Positions 7,006-8,201 of a stretch of DNA of 8,201 nt are shown here, in pieces. The position numbers and the translations under genes were made by a program. The notes under the pieces were generated by a model. That model had not been told where the DNA came from, did not search any database, and saw only the letters and a list, made by a program, of their open reading frames with translations. The stretch is from JADKCL01 sp046050405 (GTDB taxonomy: Bacteria > Bacteroidota > Bacteroidia > J057 > JADKCL01), in assembly GCA_046050405.1 (NCBI GenBank), contig JBJOPY010000063.1:1-8201 (forward strand). Reading direction: 5' to 3'. Numbering within the stretch: the first letter of the stretch is position 1; every line of letters starts with the position of its first letter.

Positions 7006-7936
7006 CTGATGTCCCGAGCGGGGGATGGCCGTCCAGAAACGCTCTGGCATCCGCAACGGCTTCCCCGGTGAATCCTGAAAGGAAATAGTCCAGTAGCACC
7101 GCATCATCGGCCTCCACGATCTTCCTGAGGGGCCAATCGATCACGATCAACCCCTTCTTCTGCATGAATTCGGCGAGCCTCTTGCTGTCTTGGCGGAGTG
7201 CCTCGGGACGGATTTCTGACGGGTGATAGACCCCCAGGTACCGTACAACCTCATCGAATTCCTGCCCATAGAATACGATACCGGAATCGATGCTGAAAAC
7301 AAAGGTGCTGTCCGCCACCTGGTCCGATCCCAGGAAGGTGAGGCCGTCGATGGTCTTGGAGGTCGGGAAGTACTCGGTGACAATGTTCTCCAGGAGCACC
7401 TTGCTCCCCCGCAAGGGCGCGAAAAATTCGTAGCGTTCGTATTGACGCGTGTAGAAAGTCCGCCCATCGCGCACCGTGCCGTTGATCATGGTCAGTTCTT
7501 CGATTTTCGCAAAGACCTCCCTCGCCACCGAGCGGTTGGTCGCCAGCGTGAATTCACGGTCCCGCCATTCCCATGTCCCCATTTCCAAGAGCGCAAGGGC
7601 CTCCCGGTGCCCGGACATCCTGGGCATCTGGTCGGCGCGCGAGGGAAACCGGAACACCGGCACTTCCTTCACCTCTAGGGTGGGTGGCTCCTGTACGGGC
7701 GTACGCCGCTCCACAAGTTCCACCTGGACGGACATCGTCCCGGACTTCCTGGCCTTGCGGCGGGTCCTGGGTTCCGCACCGACCACCTTCCAGCGGTCCC
7801 CGTCGATCTCCACCCAGGTCTCGTCCTGAAAGTCCTCCGGAAGTTCGCTGGGTTTCATCTCGTCGTAGCCGATCATTTTCCTCCCCTCGACCTCGAAGAA
7901 TTCCACCCGTAGCGTTTTGTTTTTGCCAAAAGCCAT
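6998..7936 (-). CDS. Hypothetical soluble protein of 312 residues, unrecognised
   Basis: I do not recognise the family. The protein has no signal peptide or membrane segment. The first 55 residues (MAFGKNKTLRVEFFEVEGRK...WKVVGAEP) look like a small beta-rich domain. A basic, polar linker with RTRRKARK follows at about 57-64, then TMSVQVELVERR. The remainder is a mixed alpha/beta region rich in aromatic and acidic residues, including TWEWRDREFTLATNRSV, YERYEFFAPLRGSKVLLENI and FVFSIDSGIVFYGQEFDEVV. The start is debatable: ATG 7996 would add 20 residues, but those codons have low third-position GC (about 8 of 19) compared with the body. The ATG at 7936 has GGTGGGT directly before it and a promoter-like element upstream, so I prefer it. 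It converges with the exporter gene and shares no operon with it. Confidence 0.75.
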   Translation of the reverse strand: MAFGKNKTLRVEFFEVEGRKMIGYDEMKPSELPEDFQDETWVEIDGDRWKVVGAEPRTRRKARKSGTMSVQVELVERRTPVQEPPTLEVKEVPVFRFPSRADQMPRMSGHREALALLEMGTWEWRDREFTLATNRSVAREVFAKIEELTMINGTVRDGRTFYTRQYERYEFFAPLRGSKVLLENIVTEYFPTSKTIDGLTFLGSDQVADSTFVFSIDSGIVFYGQEFDEVVRYLGVYHPSEIRPEALRQDSKRLAEFMQKKGLIVIDWPLRKIVEADDAVLLDYFLSGFTGEAVADARAFLDGHPPLGTSAG

Positions 7937-7954
7937 ACCCACCAAATTTGAAGG

Positions 7955-7986
7955 CCAATTTACGGAATTTCGTGCCGTGGATTCAA
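7955..7986 (-). promoter_or_regulatory. Candidate promoter for the 312-residue protein gene
   Basis: On the minus strand TTG (7986-7984) is followed after 21 bases by TAAATTGG (7962-7955), one mismatch from TAnnTTTG. This is the same spacing as in the stronger candidate at 8107-8139. The start of transcription would fall around 7949, which leaves the ATG at 7936 with a short leader and would exclude the ATG at 7996. Confidence 0.35.
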
Positions 7987-8007
7987 CCTTTGCCATGATC
8001 TCATTTT

Positions 8008-8024
8008 GCCCGCTTCATTCGGGC
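8008..8024. other. Small GC-rich hairpin in the right-hand intergenic region
   Basis: GCCCG and CGGGC form a 5-bp inverted repeat around a 7-base loop. On the minus strand it is followed by AAAATGAGATC. It could be a weak terminator, an operator or chance. It lies upstream of the promoter proposed for the 312-residue protein, so it would probably not be in that transcript. Confidence 0.2.
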
Positions 8025-8106
8025 GGGGATTGATGGCTGTGATGTGGTTGTTCCATCCGGAAGCCGGTGGTGATCCCCCAGATTGCGTTCACGGGGCGGT
8101 TTCCCG

Positions 8107-8139
8107 TTTGAACGCTAGGATATTTTTTTCTTAAATTTG
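8107..8139 (+). promoter_or_regulatory. Best promoter match in the window, pointing off the right edge
   Basis: TTTG (8107-8110), 21 bases, then TAAATTTG (8132-8139) matches both parts of the Bacteroidota consensus (TTTG at -33, TAnnTTTG at -7) with spacing inside the usual range. An AT-rich spacer (TATTTTTTTC) lies between. Transcription would begin near 8145 and run rightward. No gene can be confirmed before the window ends; an ATG at 8191 is open for its last three codons. Confidence 0.6.
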
Positions 8140-8158
8140 AGGTAGGTTCAGTGAGAAA

Positions 8159-8190
8159 ATCGTCTTGACGATCTGATGAACAGGATCTGA
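8159..8190. repeat. 14-bp palindrome overlapping a 7-bp direct repeat downstream of the promoter
   Basis: ATCGTC-TT-GACGAT (8159-8172) is a perfect 6+6 palindrome with a 2-base spacer. GATCTGA occurs at 8170-8176 and again at 8184-8190, one period of 14 bases, the first copy overlapping the palindrome's right arm. Both lie 15-45 bases after the likely transcription start, where an operator or a leader structure could act. Small repeats of this size also arise by chance. Confidence 0.35.
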
Positions 8191-8201
8191 ATGTCCCATG
8201 T

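Noticed and set aside
7223..7998. Overlapping plus-strand frames opposite the 312-residue protein
   Set aside because: Pro/Arg/Ser-rich translations with no ribosome binding sites. The minus-strand frame has the more balanced composition and the promoter.

Overview
The window looks like a piece of a fairly GC-rich Bacteroidota chromosome. This is an inference from two things. Several intergenic regions carry exact or near matches to the Bacteroidota promoter -7 element TAnnTTTG. The proteins also resemble Bacteroidota versions of their families: a two-subunit methylmalonyl-CoA mutase followed by MeaB, a LysE-type exporter with a PIGGVN motif, and a small A-type carrier-like protein. I cannot assign a genus. 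The sequence is almost fully coding, with no rRNA, tRNA, CRISPR array, insertion sequence or prophage gene that I can see.

The left two thirds (about 54-5820, all minus strand) are one likely operon read from right to left: mutA (small subunit of adenosylcobalamin-dependent methylmalonyl-CoA mutase), mutB (large, catalytic, B12-binding subunit, overlapping mutA by 4 bases), meaB (GTPase that loads and protects the mutase, 11 bases downstream), and a 183-residue protein with one N-terminal membrane segment (45 bases downstream). The mutase interconverts succinyl-CoA and (R)-methylmalonyl-CoA, and MeaB guards its cofactor. No epimerase, propionyl-CoA carboxylase or propionate-forming transferase is present, so the direction of flux cannot be read here. 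A putative promoter (TAATTTTG) lies just upstream of mutA.

A short divergent region (5785-5887) separates this operon from two plus-strand genes. The first encodes a 108-residue HesB/IscA-fold protein that keeps one of the three family cysteines but lacks the C-terminal Cys-Gly-Cys. The second encodes a six-helix LysE/RhtB-family exporter with a GTG start, a strong ribosome binding site and its own TATTTTTG promoter candidate. It converges on a minus-strand gene for a soluble protein of about 312 residues that I do not recognise.

The right end (7987-8201) is non-coding as far as it can be read. It holds a small hairpin, the best promoter match of the window (TTTG, 21 bases, TAAATTTG) pointing out of the window, and a 14-bp palindrome beside a 7-bp direct repeat just downstream.

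Most of the window is ordinary metabolism. I found no convincing undescribed multi-gene system. The points most worth a second look are the cysteine-poor IscA-like protein, the membrane-anchored protein behind meaB, the unrecognised 312-residue protein, and clear Shine-Dalgarno sites in a lineage that mostly does not rely on them.
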